7,151 nt of DNA from positions 1-7,151 of the forward strand of contig JADGAE010000090.1 in NCBI GenBank assembly GCA_015232165.1, written 5' to 3'. Of this stretch, positions 5,682 through 7,151 are shown piece after piece; positions within the stretch are counted from its first letter, which is position 1; every line of letters begins with the position of its first letter. Source of the DNA: Nitrospirota bacterium. Its GTDB lineage: Bacteria; Nitrospirota; Thermodesulfovibrionia; Thermodesulfovibrionales; Magnetobacteriaceae. The position numbers and the translations under genes are program-made. The notes beneath the pieces were generated by a model. That model made no database searches. It was given only the letters and a program-made list of their open reading frames with translations, and was not told the DNA's origin.

Positions 5682-6800
5682 ATGGAATTGAGAGAGATAG
5701 TTAGGAAGTTAAAAGAGATTTCAAAAGACATAACAGTTTTGTTTGTGGAAGATGATGAGAACCTTTCAAGGATAATGTCCAATATACTTTCAAAGCACTT
5801 TGATAACGTCACTTGTGTGTTAAATGGTCAGGAGGGGCTTGATCAGTATAAACTCGCCAAACATGATATCGTTATTACGGATATACGTATGCCCATTATG
5901 AATGGGATCGAAATGACAAGGCAGATCAAGGAGATCAATAACGAACAAATTGTTATCGTTACTTCGGCATACAATGATTCACAGTATCTGACGGATTTAA
6001 TAGAGATAAATGTGAACCATTTTATCTTAAAACCCGTGGACACCAATAAGCTCTTTGAGGTTCTATATATGGCCTGTAAGAGGATCGTTAACGACCGACA
6101 TCTTGAACAATGGCACAAGAGCCTTGAAGAAGCCGTAAGACAACGTACCCTCCAATTGTCTGAAGCAAACGAGCTCCTGTCGGCATCTCTCATGGACAAG
6201 GCAGTACTTCTCAAGGAGGTTCATCATAGGGTAAAGAATAACTTACAAATAATATCCAGTCTCTTAAGCCTTCAGGCAGAAACCATATCAGACAAAAACC
6301 TTTTAAGTATATTCATGGATAGTCAGCAACGTATCAGGTCTATGGCCCTGATACATGAGAAGCTGTATCAGTCTGCCGACATGTCCAAACTGGACTTTGC
6401 CCAATACATTGAGGAGCTGACAACAGAGTTGTTGCAGTCTTACAGAGTATATCATAGCAGTACTAATGTTCAACTGGAGTTAGATATAAGTATTAAGATG
6501 CTTGATGTTGACGTTGTAGTTCCATGTGCATTGGTAGTTTGCGAACTTGTTTCAAATTCCCTCAAGTACGCCTTCTCTAACACTCATGAGGGTTGTATAC
6601 GGATCAGTTTTACTACGACGGAAGATAATAAATTTGAACTAACCGTAGGTGATAATGGTATTGGATTACCGGAGAACCTGGACATAAAAAAACTCAGCTC
6701 ATTGGGTATGCAACTAGTCTGTGATTTGATCACGAGAAAACTCAAGGGTTCCATAGATATAGACAGAACCAAAGGAACCACGTTTAAGATGCTCTTTTAA
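5682..6800 (+). CDS. Receiver domain-HisKA_2 sensor histidine kinase hybrid
   Basis: This cytoplasmic 372-residue signalling protein has no membrane segment. An N-terminal receiver domain (about 16-130) shows the acidic pair D24 D25, phospho-acceptor D67 in VITDIRMP, T94 and K117 in ILKP. A likely coiled-coil linker (about 139-175) leads to a HisKA_2 dimerisation domain, LLKEVHHRVKNNLQIISSLLSLQAE (176-200), with the phospho-histidine at H181 or H182, most likely H182. The HATPase domain follows, with N-box ELVSNSLKYAF (N292), G1 DNGIGLPE (D324), G2 SLGMQLV (341-347) and GTTF near the end. All catalytic residues are present, so it should be active. It probably receives a phosphoryl signal on the receiver domain that tunes the kinase, which then passes phosphate to an unseen partner. 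ATG 5682 has a GGAG site at 5673-5676 with ideal spacing. It lies 94 bases after ogt behind an AT-rich leader and is probably transcribed separately. Confidence 0.94.
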   Translation: MELREIVRKLKEISKDITVLFVEDDENLSRIMSNILSKHFDNVTCVLNGQEGLDQYKLAKHDIVITDIRMPIMNGIEMTRQIKEINNEQIVIVTSAYNDSQYLTDLIEINVNHFILKPVDTNKLFEVLYMACKRIVNDRHLEQWHKSLEEAVRQRTLQLSEANELLSASLMDKAVLLKEVHHRVKNNLQIISSLLSLQAETISDKNLLSIFMDSQQRIRSMALIHEKLYQSADMSKLDFAQYIEELTTELLQSYRVYHSSTNVQLELDISIKMLDVDVVVPCALVVCELVSNSLKYAFSNTHEGCIRISFTTTEDNKFELTVGDNGIGLPENLDIKKLSSLGMQLVCDLITRKLKGSIDIDRTKGTTFKMLF

Positions 6801-7097
6801 TGTCTCCTGGCCTTTGAAAGTGGAATGTTCTATGATCAAAATATATATTAAATAAATAAATAGTAGTAGTAATAGGAGCTGTTAATATGTGCATAAACGA
6901 TCATTATTCAATATCTGTGAGACTTTACGTTACTTGTATATATGTTAATAACTGTTTGATTACTGTCCACAAATGTTTATAATTTTAGCCAATGCTCTTA
7001 TCTACATTTACCTTCTGATTTATTAACAGGTTTAAAGGGTACTTATCAACAGAGATGTCTATTAGATAATAAGATAGAGATTTAATGGAGGTGCTCA
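6801..7097. other. AT-rich intergenic region after the kinase gene
   Basis: These roughly 300 bases are strongly AT-rich and contain short simple repeats (aaat units followed by tag units, about 6849-6870). I see no tRNA, no clear intrinsic terminator and no recognisable protein family. One 31-codon ORF with a good ribosome binding site is listed separately as doubtful. A GGAGG at 7087-7091 precedes an ATG at 7102 that opens into the repeat copy at the window edge. Confidence 0.6.
6887..6982 (+). CDS. Doubtful 31-residue cysteine-containing small ORF
   Basis: The ATG at 6887 has an AGGAG site at 6874-6878, eight bases upstream, and the frame runs 31 codons to TAA. The predicted peptide begins MCINDHYSISVRLYVTCIYV and has cysteines at positions 2, 17, 23 and 30, with a moderately hydrophobic middle. 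I do not recognise it. In DNA this AT-rich a short frame arises easily by chance, and the ribosome binding site is the only positive evidence. It could equally be non-coding. Confidence 0.15.
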   Translation: MCINDHYSISVRLYVTCIYVNNCLITVHKCL

Positions 7098-7151
7098 CAT
7101 AATGGGGTCAAGGGGACTGGTCCCCTTGCGGGGGAGGTCTGAGGAGGGGGC
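7098..7151 (+). repeat. GC-rich palindromic repeat (copy B, cut by window end)
   Basis: Positions 7104-7150 match 3641-3687 at 44 of 47 bases, including the palindrome arms caaggggac (7109-7117) and gtccccttg (7120-7128). The upstream cataat joins this copy to the same 18-base start seen in copy C (3479-3496). The element runs off the window before the gaggaggg hairpin partner can be seen. The frame from ATG 7102 is open to the end but consists only of repeat sequence. Confidence 0.75.

Noticed and set aside
5843..6214. Minus-strand frame of 123 codons inside the kinase gene
   Set aside because: It is antisense to the receiver and HisKA_2 domains, whose motifs are intact on the plus strand.

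Overview
The window looks like a chromosomal segment from a Gram-negative, free-living bacterium. The type I-beta DAHP synthase with a fused N-terminal regulatory domain, the pheA-hisC-aroF gene order, the TonB protein, the DUF3553-like protein and the HisKA_2 kinase would fit Nitrospirota or a deltaproteobacterial-type lineage. The GC-rich 'ggggtcaagggg' dispersed repeats recall magnetotactic Nitrospirota (Magnetobacterium-like) genomes, but this placement rests on memory of the families and was not tested by a search.

Layout. Positions 5-3237 (minus strand) hold a tightly packed aromatic amino acid operon read in the order pheA (chorismate mutase-prephenate dehydratase), hisC-like aminotransferase, aroF (DAHP synthase). 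pheA and hisC overlap and one base separates hisC from aroF. Together they cover entry into the shikimate pathway and the chorismate-to-phenylalanine branch, with the aminotransferase probably serving aromatic keto acids.

Positions 3238-3750 are intergenic. They contain a possible operon promoter, an AT-rich core and three related GC-rich repeat copies. Two of these form an imperfect inverted pair with matching polypyrimidine and TTAAAAAAA tails.

Positions 3751-5587 (plus strand) hold a truncated FAD-binding N-terminus (gene remnant), then a TonB-family energy transducer, a 71-residue DUF3553-like protein and an O6-alkylguanine-DNA alkyltransferase (ogt). The last three are packed like an operon, and ogt starts on the last base of the preceding stop codon. 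The C-terminus of Ogt runs on through a GC-rich inverted repeat.

Positions 5682-6800 encode a receiver-HisKA_2-HATPase signalling protein with its own ribosome binding site. Positions 6801-7151 are AT-rich and mostly non-coding, with one doubtful 31-codon ORF, and end inside another copy of the palindromic repeat.

No complete new system is evident. The items that most deserve follow-up are the repeat family, the FAD remnant fused upstream of tonB, and the repeat-derived tail of Ogt.
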